Shown: piece by piece, positions 43,462 through 55,616 of the stretch
Layout: each line of letters opens with the position of its first letter
Numbering within the stretch: position 1 is the stretch's first letter
DNA from: Thecaphora thlaspeos
Lineage: Eukaryota > Basidiomycota > Ustilaginomycetes > Urocystidales > Glomosporiaceae
DNA: 64,000 nucleotides
Assembly: GCA_900291925.1 (NCBI GenBank)
Contig: UWYS01000008.1
Coordinates: 744,001 to 808,000 of the forward strand
Direction of reading: 5' to 3'
The notes under the pieces: generated by a model
The model's database searches: none
What the model was told of the DNA's origin: nothing
Seen by the model: the letters and a program-made list of their open reading frames with translations, nothing else
Position numbers and translations under genes: made by a program

Positions 43462-44837
43462 TCCTTGTGGCTGGGGAAAGGCAATGCGTGTGGCGCCGTT
43501 GTGTGGAAGAACGGGTGTCGTGCAGGAGGCTGGCTGCGTACGTCAGGCTGAGGGATGGTTGGTCGGCGATGGTGGTGCAACAGTCGTCCGGTTCGATTGC
43601 GGAAGGATTTGTCAGAGAGGCGAGAGGCGAGAAGGAAGAGGCCAGGCGTGCAGAGGTGTGTACATACAGGGAGGTGGAGATGGGGGATGGAGGAGGGGGG
43701 AAAGAGATGAGATGTGGAGCAGAGAGGATGCCAACGTTCTCGAGCTCGTGCCTCGAGCCTCTCTGCTGCGCCCGCGCTCGCCCTCGGCCCCTCTCTTCGC
43801 GCATCCAAGCGGAACCGAGTTGGAAGCTGCCTCAGCCTCAGCCTCAGCCTCAGCCTCAGCCTCAGCCTCAGTCTCAGCCTCAGTCTCAGCCTCAGTCTCA
43901 GCCTCAGCTTCGGCTTCGGCAGCGCCAGAGGGCGCATGCAGGGTTCTCTGCGCTCAGCCAGACGGGTGCTACGCACCATGCCCTCGACGGTCCCCGGCGC
44001 CCTCCCGTGTTGCCCTTCGATATGCCTCTTCCCCTGCCGAGAAGAGACGCTCGATATCGAGAGCAGCGACACACGCAACGTCGTCGCACACCTCTCGCCG
44101 AGAAGCGTCGTCTCGCAGAGCAAGAAGCGATGACCTTCCGTAATACGGCCTGGCAACGAGGTCGGACTCGCTCGTCCAAGCCCTGGCCCTCCTCGGCCCC
44201 CGTCGAGTCATCCCGGCTCGGATGCAACTCCATATCTGTCTACCCATAAGCCATCAGCCTGTCAGGCTCCGACGAGCAGCGACATGACGGCGTATGTAGG
44301 TAGCGCCCCGAGGGCCACCCGCCGGCTTGCTGCGCTTTCAGAGTCAGAACACGACAGCTTCCGGCCGATATGCGTGGTCGGAAGGGAGCCATCCGAACGG
44401 CCGTTCCCTCTCCCACGCGGTATCAGAGCAAACCAACGCGCCCGCCACCGCCACACCAGGCATGCAAGGGCTGCCAGGCGGATAACTATATATGAGACAA
44501 GCCAGGTCAGATACATGGCTAGGCCGACAGGGTGAGAGCAACATGGCGGTCTCTCTGTACTTTGCCCAGGGTAGGGCTGGCCTGCCTCGATCTCCTGCTC
44601 TCGTCCATGGAGAAGAGGCGGTCTTAAGAGAGGGTCTTATAGTCAAGCCCACAGAGTGACGAGGACGACGACAGCAACACAAACGATACATCCCCCCTTT
44701 GCTTTGCGCCCTCTCCTGCTGGTCTGCTCGCTGCCCTTCAGGGGGCCCTCTTGCCTCTTCGTCTCATTCGACAACCCCATCTTCCCCCGTCTCTCTCTTC
44801 CCAAGGCTGCCCCCTCGGCCAGCGCCTCTCGCAGCCG
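43462..44837. other. Divergent region NKAP / ABC transporter with hexamer repeat
   Basis: About 1.4 kb holding both promoters. Long open frames on both strands (for example 43368-44249) arise because the CAGCCT hexamer repeat and GC-rich flanks lack stops; their translations are not protein-like. No other feature is recognised. Confidence 0.5.
43829..43920. repeat. (CAGCCT/CAGTCT)n hexamer minisatellite
   Basis: About fifteen tandem hexamers, mostly CAGCCT, with alternating CAGTCT variants in the second half and a CTTCGG-type edge. It lies in non-coding sequence between divergent genes. The alternating variants suggest expansion of a 12-base higher-order unit. Confidence 0.88.
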
Positions 44838-47800
44838 ATGACGGCCTGCAACGACGGCAGCTTCGGACCCATCTCCGACTGCCGCTTCTTTGACTTTACC
44901 GCCACCTTTTCCAACGTCGTTCTCGGCATCCTCCCGGCCGCCTTGGCCCTCGTCTGCTTGGCCGCCAGGCTGTACGTGGTCGGCAGGAAGCGCAATCTCG
45001 ATCTCGATCCCGGCCGCCGCCGCCACGGCTCGTCCTCGTCCTCGTCCTTTGCCGCCCTCCAGAGGCGTCTCGGTGTGGCAGGCGGAGATGCCGTTGGCAC
45101 CCTGGCCGCCTCGGTCGCCGTCGCCCATGCCGCGCTCAATTTCGTCCTCCTCGCGCTGCTGCTGCGGCCCCAGAGCGGTGACCTAAGACTTGCTCTCCAG
45201 GGCCCTTCGATTGAGGCGTGCACTGCCCTTTCGCTCATCACCGCCATCGTCGCCGTCCCCCTCGTCGTCCTGGAGCGTCGGCGGACCCGCGGTGGCGCCA
45301 TGTTCTTACCCCTCTGGCTTCTCTCCACCCTGCTATTCGACGCCAGCCGAATCCGCTCGTTCGCCGGCATGGCCCAGGTAAAGGGCACGCCATGGTTCTA
45401 TGTCTTTGTCGTCTCTTTCACATTCAAGGCCGTGATGCTCGGCTTCGAGGACGGCGAGGGCGTCGAGCTCGACGTGAGTCAAAGCACACCGTCTGGGCGG
45501 CCCAAGCGCAACTCCGTACTCACCTGATACTGATCAGCTCTCTCGCTCGCCCTGCTGGCCCTACCTCTGCCGTATCCTGCCTCAATGACTGATATCCACT
45601 TGACAGCATGTCTCCACCCGCCAAGGCCGCGCGGGCTTCCTCTCGCGGCTCGTCTTTGCATGGCTCGTGCCCCTGCTGTGGTCCGGCTACAAGGTTCCCA
45701 TCACGATGGAGTCGCTGGACCCGCTCAGGCCCGAGTTTGGCTCCGACCGGCTGTACCGAGCCTTTATCAAGAAGTGGTCCGGCTGCGATGCATCGACGCG
45801 CCAAACGGCAAGCACCTCCCCGCTCGGCGGTGCCACCACAGGCGACGATGATCAAGATGAAGATCAAGGCAGCGAAGAGAACGGCGGCCACGGCGGCTTT
45901 CCCACGGCCGACCTCAAGCGGGGCTCGGACGTCTCGCTCCGCAAGCTTGCTTCGTCGTCGTCGGCTGGCACGGCACAGCGGTCGCAGCAGCGGCATCAGC
46001 AGCAACCGCGTGGTCCGGCCCCGATGGCGTCGTTCCCGAAGAAGGCCAACCGCAGCGGTTTGATCGTCTCGGCGATGCTTGCCTACCCGTCGGCCTTTTT
46101 TGCGCCGGTCCCTTGGATGCTAATTGACACCGCCAGTACGCTTGCTCTCCCTTTCCTCGTCAGCGCGACGCTCAGCTTCGTCCAGTCATTCGACGAGAGC
46201 CTCGACCGGCCCGCCAAGCCGACGGCCTTTGGTTGGGGCCTGGTCGGCGCGTACGCCCTTGTCTACCTCATCCACGCCCTCTCGACGGGCCAGTACTGGT
46301 GGTCCGTCTCGAAGCTGATGGTCAAGCTGCGCGGTGCAATGATCGAGGCCATCTACCGCAAGGGCCTTGTCCTCCATCTTGACGCTGCCCGCAAGAGCGG
46401 CGGCGGCAAGGCGGCCAACTTGATGAGCGTCGACACGGAGCGCATCATCAACTGCGTCGACATCGTCCACCAGGTGTGGTCCGGCGTCGTTTCGATCCTC
46501 ATCGGCTGCTATGTGCTCCACTCGGTGATGGGCATCGCCTTCATCGCGCCGATCCTCACGGTTGGTGTCTGCCTTGCAGCGATGCCCATCATCAGCCGCG
46601 GCATGGGTGCGAGGCAGAAGGCGTGGAGCGAGTCGACCGACGCCAGGGTCAACCTGATGAACTCGGTCGTGGCCGACATCAAAGGTGTCAAGTTCGCCGC
46701 CTACGACGACGTCATCGAGTCGAAGCTACTCGCCGCACGGGACGTCGAGATCTCGGCGATGAGGCGCTTCTACCGCAAATTCATCCAAGTGGGCGGCTTC
46801 AGCAACGCCATCGGTCGATTAATGCTGGTGACATCCTTTATCACCCTATTTCTGGTGGACCGGTACACCGGGTCGAGCCGATTTACCCTCAACAACGTCT
46901 TCACTGCGATCACGCTGATCGGCATCGTCGAGGAACCTATGCTGAGGTTCGGGCAGGACTATGCCAAGCTCCTGGCCGCCAAGGCGAGCGTCGAGCGGAT
47001 CCAAGACTTCCTTGGCCAGGAGGAGTGTGGGCCGCTCCGCGAAGAGGCCGTCGCCGCGGCCGCCGTTGGCAAAGGTCCTTCCGCGGTGGCGGACGACAGG
47101 GCGGTGGGAGCCGCAAAAGAACAGCCCTTCGCCGCCGTTCTCGAAGGCGTTGATATTGCCTGGAAGGACCACATCGTGCTGAGGGATGTGACGATCAAAT
47201 TTCCCAGTGGCCGCCTCTCGATAATCTGCGGCCGTCTGGGCGAGGGCAAGTCGACGCTGATTCAGACACTGATGGGCGAGACGGACATCGTCGCCGGCAC
47301 CTGCCGGCTCCCACTGCTGGCGTCGCAGGTCGCCTACGTCAGCCAGGACGTCTGGCTGCAGGAGACCAATTCAATCCGCCAGAACATCATCTTTGCCTCT
47401 GATATGTGGGATTCGGAGCGGTTCGCGGTCGTCCTGCAGGTTTGCGCCCTCGACCAGGATGTAGCCCAGCTGTCCGCCGGTGTCGAGACCAAGGCGAGCG
47501 CGCTGAGTGGCGGTCAGCGGCAGCGCGTCGCCGTCGCCAGGGCCCTCTACAGCGACGCCGCCTCGTACGTCTTCGATGACATAACCAGCGCTCTCGACGC
47601 TGAGACGGCCGCTCACATGTGGCGCGCGCTGTTCGGATCGCACGGCATGCTGAAGGGCAAGACTGTCGTCATGGCGACCAACGCCATTCACCTGCTCTCG
47701 GATGCAGCGCTTGTCGTGCGCATCGAGGGCGGACGGATCGCCGAGACGGGGAGCTACGAGCAGCTGTCTTTCAATGGCAAACGCGCCATCTCCAGAAACA

Positions 47801-49720
47801 GTCTGGAGTCTTCTCGACGCAGCAGCGAAGAGATACCCGAGGCAGCCGAAGGCAACGCAGCATCCTCGCCGCCGAATCGCAACGGCAGCGGCGGCGGCGA
47901 CGACAGCGGGACGGAAGAGGTCGAAGTCGGCTCCGTCGGCACGGCCGTCGTGAAGATGTGGGTGCAAGCGGTAGGCCTCTGACTCTTTGTCTTCGTCATG
48001 GTCCTCTCTGGAAGCCGCCATCTCCGTCGGAGCGTCATACGTGCTGCAGGCCTGGGCCCTCGAGCAAGAGATACATCCGTTCCATAACTCGGCCATCTAC
48101 GCTGCGTCCTGGACCGCGCTCGTGGTCGCGATGGTCCTAAGTCTCTTTGGTTGTCTCTACGTCCTCACGATACCGGCCAACACCAGGGCCGGCGTGCGCC
48201 TCCACGTCAAGGAGCTGCGGGGCGTCCTGAGGGCGCCGATGTCCTTTTTCGACGGCACATCGGCCGGCCGTATCGCCAACCGCTTCTCTCAGGATCTGTC
48301 GATCTTGACGTTCGCTTTCCCAATCGCGCTGCTCAACGGGCCGATCCAGTTCTTCCACCTGCTGGGACTGATGGCGACGTTTGTCGTCCCGGCGCCGTTC
48401 CTCGTCGTCGTTTGCTTGTTCGTCATGACGCTCGCAACCAGTACGCAGCGCCTCTACGCGCCCGCCAGCAGACAGCTGAGGAGACTCGAGATGGCCGCCA
48501 AGAGCCCGCTCTACCAGCTGTTTGGAGAGTTGTCGACCGTCTCGGGCCTCGCGACGCTGCGAGGTCTGCGCCGCGAAGCCCTCTTCTCCGAGGCCAACAG
48601 CCGCATCCTCGACGCGTCGCAGAAGCCGTACTACTCGCTCTACGCGGTCCGGCGGTGGCTGCAGACGTGGCTGCTGCTATTTACGATGGTTGTCAACACG
48701 CTGCTGGTCGCCATTGTCGTCATCCTACGCCACTCGTCCAACGCCGGTGCGGTCGGCGTGGCGCTGGTCCAGGCGACAATGCTGGGCATCGCGCTCAACC
48801 AGGCCGTAATCGGCTACACCGAGGCCGAGATCGCCGCCGTCGCCCTCGAGAGGATTCGCCAGTTCTGCAACATCGTCCCCGAAGAGGCCACAGGCACCGC
48901 AGCCGTAGTGCCCGTCAGCCCCGGCTCCCGCTCGCCGGTCGTCGATGCCAGGTCGATCGTCGGTTCGGCCCAGGGAGGCTTTGGAGGCCGCGGGAGCATC
49001 GTTTTTGACGACGTCACCGTCAGCTATCGCGCGGACCTCGACCCGGCGATCAAGGGCCTATATTTCCGGCTGCCGGCCGGCCAGCGGCTCGGAATCGTCG
49101 GGCGCAGCGGCTCCGGTAAGAGCACAACGCTGCCCACCCTCTTCCGTCTCCTAGAGACCTCATCAGGCCGCATCGAGATCGACGGCGTCGCGACGAGCGA
49201 GCTGCCGGTCAAGGAACTGCGGTCGAGGATGTCAATCGTGCCGCAGAGCCCGCTGATCCTGGCCGCGACAGTGCGCGACAACGGGGATCCGGAGGGCGCG
49301 TGCGACGACGACGAGATCTGGAATGCGCTGCGCCAGTGCCACGTCGCCGAGCTCGTCAAGAACTTCTCCGGCCAGCTCGAAGAGATGCTGGGCGGCGAGA
49401 GGGCCTTTCTGAGCGCGGGGCAGCGTCAGCTGCTGGCGTTGGCGCGTGCAGTGCTGCGGCGACGGAGCATCCTGGTGCTCGACGAGACGACGAGCGCGAT
49501 GGACATCGAGACCGACACTGCGGTCCAGGACGTGCTGCGGACCGCGTTTGGCGGGTGCACCATCATTGCCGTGGCTCACCGCATCGCGAACATCATCAAC
49601 TCTGACCATAACATCTGCATGCAGACCGGCATCGCGATAGAGGTGGGCAGCCCCGACGAGTTGCTGGCCAGGCCGGACGGCACCTTCCGCGCGCTCGCCG
49701 TCGAGCAGAAGTGCATTTGA
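44838..49720 (+). CDS. MRP-type ABCC transporter, interrupted as read
   Basis: Full-length ABCC (multidrug-resistance-associated) transporter, probably of the vacuolar or plasma membrane. Exons 44838-45473 and 45607 onward (intron GTGAGT...ACAG). Five N-terminal helices form a TMD0, then TMD1. NBD1 has Walker A GRLGEGKST, signature LSGGQRQR, Walker B YVFDD and N in place of the H-loop histidine. TMD2 follows, then NBD2 with Walker A GRSGSGKST, signature LSAGQRQ, Walker B LVLDETTSAMD and AHR. An in-frame TGA at 47980-47982 and a +1 frame change by about 48010 break the frame at the first TMD2 helix. A 79-nt intron 47971-48049 (GTAGGC...CTGCAG) would restore the frame (1556 residues) but would delete that helix. 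A pseudogene or a sequencing error is equally possible. Confidence 0.75.
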
Positions 49721-50097
49721 AGCGCCTGCCCGTACGCCCTCGGCCTCCTTCTTCGCCTTCCGCCGTTCCCTTTCTAACTTATCACCTCGTCGATCTGTAG
49801 ATAGATTCAGATTCGTCCTGCTGCGTCTGTCTCCGGTCGATGCTTGGATTCATACATGCGTGCACGGAATCGCGAAAGGATGGGTGCATCGAACGTCGAG
49901 CCTGGCTGGGCGTTCCATCACGTGTGTCGCCAACTCGCGGCCCGACGCTGCGCCACGCCAGGCGCCGCGGTGGGACACGGCCTGACGCCGTTCGTGCCAC
50001 CCTGACCCGCTCCTTCCCTCGCCCCAAAGTACCGCCCTTCGTACCACCACCACCACCACCTTCTCCAGCGCAGCGCTACCATCTTCCCGCTCGCCGG
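49721..50097. other. Intergenic region ABCC / RAD52
   Basis: A 377-base head-to-tail gap, with the ABCC 3' end and RAD52 promoter. A short CCA repeat at 50043-50060 precedes the RAD52 start. Nothing else is recognised. Confidence 0.45.
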
Positions 50098-52927
50098 ATG
50101 TCTTCGGCTGCCATCTACTCGGGCAAGCTTCTCAAGGACTACGACGACCGACAGGCAGCCGAGGCGGCCCAGGCACGCGACCCTTACCCTTCGCCCTTCC
50201 CCTTCGGTGGCGCAGGGCCGGGTCCCTTTGGCGGTGCCAGCCGTTCCACGCCCTCCACCCAGTCCTTCTTATCCGCCATGGCGCCCACCATGACGACGAC
50301 AGCGATGCAGTTCTCCGAGTTCGAGGCCGGCCCCTCGCACCGCTCTAGACATCTCGCCACCGACGGTGCGGGCGCAACCTGGGCCGACGCGGACACGCAG
50401 ATGTCGACCGCCACCACCGACGCCTTCAGGATGCCGCCGCCTCCGCCGCCTCCGTCGCCGCCAAGGAACATTACTCAGTACGACTATCCCGTAGGGTGGG
50501 GCGCCCAGACGCAGGCTGAGTACGGCGGCCTCACGCAGGACAGCGCCAGCCGCGTCGCCACACTCCAGGCCAAGCTCAACCAGAAGCTAGGCCCCGAGTA
50601 TCTCAGCCAAAGACCCGGTCCAGGAGGAGGTGGGTATCGTCGGATGAGCCAAAGGTTCCCTGGCAATGACCGCATGACTCGTCAAGAGAGCTGGATTGCT
50701 AACTATCGAATCGGCGTCTGTCCATCCGGATCCCGTCCTTTCTGCCTCCCGCCCAGGCAAGAAGCTGACCTATATCGAGGGTTGGAAGCTCATCGACCTG
50801 GCCAACGAGGTGTTCGGCTTCAATGGCTGGTCGACCACCATCGTTCGCCTCGACGTCGACTACGTGGGTACCCTGATGCTGATCTATTGCGGGTCGCACA
50901 CGGTATCCTTGACCGGACCCGTTGCTGATACGCTATGCCCGCTCGCCCGCTCGAATTGCCAGCTCGACTGCTCGCCCGAGGGAACACGCTTCAACGCCGG
51001 CGTCAGCTGCATCATCCGCGTCACTCTCCGTGATGGCGCTTTCCATGAGGACGTTGGCTATGGTAGCGCTGAAAACGCAAAGCAGAAGCACGCCGCCATC
51101 GAAAAGTGCAAAAAGGAGGCCGTCACCGATGCCACCAAGCGAGCCCTCAAGAACTTTGGCAAGCTGCTCGGCAACTGCATTTACGACCATTCGTTCGCCA
51201 AAGAGGCGTTCAAGGTCCCGATACCCGCACAGAAGTTTGATCCATCGCAGCTACACCGACGCAGCGATAGCCGAGCCCCTCCGCCCCAGCCCCAACCCCA
51301 GCCCCAGCCTCAGCCCCAGCCGCCCTCTTCAGCAGCAGTTGCTGCTGCTGCTCCGAATCAACGACCTACAGAAGTCATGGGCCCACCGGCGCCACCGCGC
51401 CCGGCGAGGACAAACACGGTTCCACCTGCGGTTGTACAGAGGCCTCCTATTGCTCCTTGTGCGCAGGCTGCCGCTGGCAAGGGCTGTGGCGATGCCCACG
51501 CTCAGGCCGGCGACGGCAAGGGGTCCAGCGACCATATTCACGACCCTGTCAGCCCGTCAGCGGCGGCCGCCACCGCAACTCCCTCTTCTTCCGAAGAAAA
51601 GGCGGCCACCGCTGCGCAGGCCCGTGCCGCAGCCGAGAGGCAGGAGAGGTCACAGGCGGCGAGAGCGGCCTACCTGCAAAAGCAGTTCGAGCAACGGAAC
51701 CAGGCCCAGAGCGAGACCCGGTCGACTGGCGACACATTCGCCGTCGCTGCGGAGTTGAGAAGGTCAAGGACCGAAGCGCCTCGGCAAGACGCGGCGGGAG
51801 GGAACGGACAGCACAGGCAGGCGGTGCCGCCGTCGCGGTCAGATCCACGGGCGCTGGCGACGGCGGCCGCCGCCTCGAGGACGTCCGTTGATGAGTTCGG
51901 CGATGATGTGATCGACGACGTCTTGTGCGACTACGACGAGACCGACGTGGTCGACGCCGAGGTGGCTTCGATGGCGTTAGAGCTCGAGATCGAAGAGGCA
52001 GAGGCGGCCGCGGCTGCCGAGGCCGAGGCCAGCATGTCTGCTGGTGCTGCCGCCGCCTCCACGGATACAAGCCGTATCTCGGGCGGCCCGGACGACAGCG
52101 GCGTCCACTTCAATGATGATGAAGCGGCACAGGTGCAGATCAAAAGAGAAAAGATGGCGGCGCAGCAGGTCGGTACCAAGGCTTCGCCCTATTCCAGTTC
52201 CGCAGGCTCTGGCGCTGCTGGCCCCGGTCGGGACATTGCGACGGCGGGAGGGGGCTCTGCTCCGCCGCAAAAGGTCAGACGGTCGCTGAGCCCGGTCAAG
52301 CAGGCTCAGCAGCAGGACCTGCGGCCGCGACGGGCCGGTAGCGTTGGACGTTTTCTGTCGCCACCGCCGGATGAAAGGGTGAGTCATTTCCGAGGGTGCC
52401 GGCCACAGCTGTCGCAACATCATCACTACTGACGACTCGCCGCCGATCCTCCCTTCACTGGAGCTGCACAGAGTAACGGAGCTGACTACGCTCGAGTCAA
52501 GGCGGAAGCCAGCAACGACGCCAGTCGGGGAAGACCGCAGAGGGCGGCTTGCACTGGACCGCTGGGTGGGATCGAGGCGGCTTCGTGCAACCTGGTGCGG
52601 CGAGACACGGGCAGGGCGGTGGGGCGTTCGGTTGGTCACTCTTACGTCGCGGCGCGGGGTACCAAACGCGGCCTGGAAGAGGGTACCAGCGGCGGCGGCA
52701 TTGATGGGGTAGGTGGATCAGTAGGGGGCGACAAGTCACACGGCCACGGAGGGGCGGCAACACGGCCCCCGCCTCAGCGCAACGGCCCCACACGGCTGGT
52801 GGCCCAGGCTTCGTCCAAGATGGCGGGGGGCGCGGCATGGTCGTACAACATGGGCGGCGAGTCGGTCTCTGCGCGCCACCCGCTCACGACGGGCGAGGAT
52901 GGAGCGGCCAAGCGGCCGCGTCCTTAG
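50098..52927 (+). CDS. RAD52: DNA repair and recombination protein Rad52
   Basis: Mediator of Rad51 loading and of single-strand annealing. Exons 50098-50629, 50757-50863, 50963-52378 and 52472-52927 give 836 residues with matching phases. The conserved annealing domain spans exon 1 to exon 3: VATLQAKLNQKLGPEYLSQR, then KLTYIEGWKLIDLANEVFGF, NGWSTTIVRLDVDY, and RVTLRDGAFHEDVGYGSAEN. KEAVTDATKRALKNFGKLLG closes the domain. The N-terminal 150 residues and the C-terminal half are low-complexity, the latter with PQPQ repeats, Ala-rich coils and acidic patches where Rad51- and RPA-binding segments would be expected. Yeast Rad52 is 471 residues, so this form is much longer. Intron 2 (50864-50962) is 99 nt and has no in-frame stop. 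Confidence 0.9.
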
Positions 52928-53886
52928 CTGTATCCCTTTGTTGTCTATTGTAGTGTGTTTGTTGGCGCTGATACGAGGTATCCATCATCTACATAAAAGC
53001 ATAACCTATGTCGGCATTCATTTCAGCAACGAGGTGAGGCATCAAGATCGGGCACGAACGGGAATCGGCACAGGAAGCAGAGCGGGAAGGCGGGATCGGC
53101 CGATACAGGACGGAGGGGGCCTCGGGACTTTGCCGAAAAGCGTTGGCCAGTGCACGCGGTCTGCTGCGATGAGGCAGGGAGGCAGGGAGGCAGGCCGGGA
53201 AAAGGTCAACATGCACACACACACACGCACGCACGCACGCACGCACGCACACACGCTCGTCCGCCCGCGTGTGTGACTCGGAGGAGAGCGGAGACGCCAT
53301 CGGGCCTTCCGTCTCGCGAGCGTACCTTATCGCTTCTCTCCCCTCTCCCTCTAGCCGGAGATTCGCGCAATCTGGCGGGAGGATGTTGCTGAAATTGCCA
53401 GAAAGATGTCGAGCGTCCGACTGAAGGTCTTCGGCGATCCCCGAGTACGAGAGTCGGCCGAGCGTGCCGACGCGGACTGTGGTTGAGGTGGAGAGGCACA
53501 CAGACGGGATGTCGCTCTGCTTGGGTGTGTGTTGGGGGAAATGAGCGGGCAGTTTCTGCAACCTCGCGACCGTTCCGCTGCCCCGCGACTGCGCGCTCAC
53601 TTGGAAATCGGGGTTGCTTGACAACCGGAGCCTGTCCGCATCATCCACCAGGCCGCCAAGCGCAGGAAGGAAGAGTCCAAGCCTCTCTCACCCCTCCCCC
53701 CTGGCCCTCTCGCCCTATCGCCATCGATCCACCACACCTTCTCTCCTTCTCCTGTCCATCATCCCGCTTCACCTCTCCCGCTGGCGTTCCACGTCGCCTT
53801 CCCTTCCAGTCCCAACGACCGACTCCCAAACACCCTCACGTCTGACCTCTCCGACACTCGGACGCTCGACGAAACCATAGCCCAAG
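52928..53886. other. Intergenic region RAD52 / 2-oxodicarboxylate carrier
   Basis: A 959-base gap with the RAD52 3' end, a CA/GCAC microsatellite and a pyrimidine-rich leader (about 53690-53880) before the carrier start. Frames in it are low-complexity. No RNA gene is seen. Confidence 0.5.
53212..53256. repeat. (CA)n/(CGCA)n microsatellite
   Basis: Alternating purine-pyrimidine repeat: CA dinucleotides, then CGCA tetranucleotides, then CA again. Such sequence can adopt left-handed Z-DNA under supercoiling. It is non-coding and about 640 bases upstream of the carrier gene. Confidence 0.85.
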
Positions 53887-54930
53887 ATGACCTCGACGAC
53901 TTCACAACCCAAGCCCCTCCCGTTCTACGCCCAGTTTAGCGCCGGCGCTATCGCGGGCGTGACGGAGCTTCTCTGCCTCTATCCGCTCGATGTCGTGAAG
54001 ACACGGATGCAGCTCCAGGGAAAGGCAGAGGTCCCCGGCGCGGATAGGTACAACGGCATGGTCGACGCCTTCAAGAAGATTATCAAGAACGAAGGGTGAG
54101 TTGGTGGCGCAGCGGCCAAGGATTGCCTCCTCCGATCGACGTGAGAAGCCCGCAACGGAAGCTGACCTGATGGACGCCTCCCCTCGCCATGTCTCTTGAA
54201 CTCAATCAAATACAGCGCGGGAAGGCTGTACCGCGGTCTGGTTCCGCCACTGATGCTCGAGGCGCCCAAGCGAGCCGTCAAGTTTGCCGCCAACGACTTC
54301 TGGAGCAAAACGTTCCGCGACTTTACGGGCGCCGACAAGATGACGCAGGGCCTCTCGGTGCTGACGGGATGTTTGGCGGGAGCCACGGAGTCGGTGGTCG
54401 TCGTGCCGTTTGAGCTGGTCAAGATCCGACTGCAGGATCGCGCCCAGGCGCACCTCTACACGGGACCGATGGACGTCGTCGGAAAGATCATCAAGGCCGA
54501 CGGTCTGCTCGGCCTGTACGCCGGGCTGGAGTCGACCTTCTGGCGCCACGTCCTCTGGAACGGCGGCTACTTTGGCGTCATCTTCCAGGTCAAGTCGCTC
54601 CTCCCCAAGCCCGTCGGCAAGGGCGAGGAGCTGCGCAACAACTTCATCTCGGGCGCCATCGGCGGATTCGTTGGAACCGCGCTGAACACGCCCGCTGACG
54701 TCGTAAAGAGCCGCATCCAGAACACACCAAACGTCCCCGGCGTCGCGCGAAAGTACAACTGGACCTTCCCCTCGATGGCCTTGATCGCAAAGGAGGAAGG
54801 TTTCGCGGCGCTCTACAAGGGTTTCACACCCAAGGTCCTCCGACTCGCGCCAGGCGGAGGTGTGCTCCTACTCGTCGTAGAGGTCGTCCTCGAACAGTGG
54901 AGAAACCTCCTCGGCGCACCGTACAAGTAG
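53887..54930 (+). CDS. ODC1: Mitochondrial 2-oxodicarboxylate carrier (Odc1/Odc2-like, SLC25A21)
   Basis: Inner-membrane exchanger of 2-oxoadipate and 2-oxoglutarate, linking lysine metabolism and the TCA cycle (not ornithine decarboxylase). Exons 53887-54095 and 54216-54930 (intron GTGAGT...ACAG, 120 nt) give 307 residues, the usual carrier size. Three PxDxxK-type signatures mark the repeats: YPLDVVKTRMQLQ, VPFELVKIRLQDR and TPADVVKSRIQN. The middle one has Glu for Asp, as in this subfamily. LPFYAQFSAGAIAGVTELL near the start and KNFA-like contact segments fit Odc1/Odc2. No cleavable presequence is expected. The exact substrate cannot be proved from sequence. Confidence 0.85.
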
Positions 54931-55598
54931 ACCGCTGAAGGACCCCCTTTTCCCCCTTGCGTACGAGGCAGCCATCGATCGAGAGCGAGCGACGCGATCC
55001 GATTCGGCCAGTCCAGGAGATGCATCGGAGCCTCTGCAGATAGACGGTGTCCTCTTCCTTTCCCCCTCACTTTTCTCTTTCGTGCTCCCTTGCTCTTGCG
55101 CTCCCCTGCCCGACGCGAAAAAAAAAGACGGAACGAGCGGCCGTCTCACCCGTCGCCGCCCCGCACGACGACCCAGAAACTACATAGATCCCGCCATGGG
55201 GACACTCGAGTGTACGAATACAGACCAACCTTCATCCACACATGCGTCATCGGCCTGTCGCAGGCGCGCTAGCTTCACAGAACGTGTAAGTGCGAATGTG
55301 TTGGGGCGATTACGTGGGGCTGTGCGTGTCTTTGTGCTACATGGTCGGCTTCTGCTGAGGATCTTTGTTGATTGATAGCGGTCGGGCGATCTTTGGTGTT
55401 ACAGGGAAAAGATTTCTGCAGGTGAGGCGAGGGCGAGAAAACGGGACAGCGAATAGCGAGGCTGGCTGGACTGTACTGATGTCAGGATGCGAATGTAGAG
55501 GTTACGCCGTACTGAGCCAGACGTCGCAATTGACCATCCACACTTCCTCTTCACAGAAGGACAGGCAGGGGAGCGAATGTGTGTGAGAGAGTGGGATG
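54931..55598. other. Convergent intergenic region
   Basis: A 668-base gap between the stops of the carrier gene (plus) and the 4E-BP gene (minus). An A9-type run occurs near 55119. I see no gene or structured RNA. Confidence 0.45.
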
Positions 55599-55616
55599 CT
55601 AAAGGTCCATCTCAAA
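55599..55616 (-). other. 4E-BP: TOS (TOR signalling) motif coding segment and stop
   Basis: The last five sense codons read FEMDL, followed by TAG. The TOS consensus is F-[EDVMQ]-[MILE]-[DE]-[ILVAE], and in animal 4E-BPs it is always at the C-terminus. This placement supports control by TORC1 through a Raptor homologue. Confidence 0.85.

Noticed and set aside
43585..43610. Possible tRNA B box (GGTTCGATTGC)
   Set aside because: The terminal bases do not fit, and no cloverleaf can be drawn with the upstream sequence.
43275..44249. Overlapping frames of about 250-293 codons in three frames around the hexamer repeat
   Set aside because: The CAGCCT repeat has no stop in any frame, so all frames stay open; the translations are simple repeats such as Leu-Arg or Ala-Ser.
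47980..47982. Stop-codon readthrough or selenocysteine at the ABCC TGA
   Set aside because: Fungi lack the selenocysteine system, and a frame change follows within about 30 bases, so readthrough alone could not produce the transporter.
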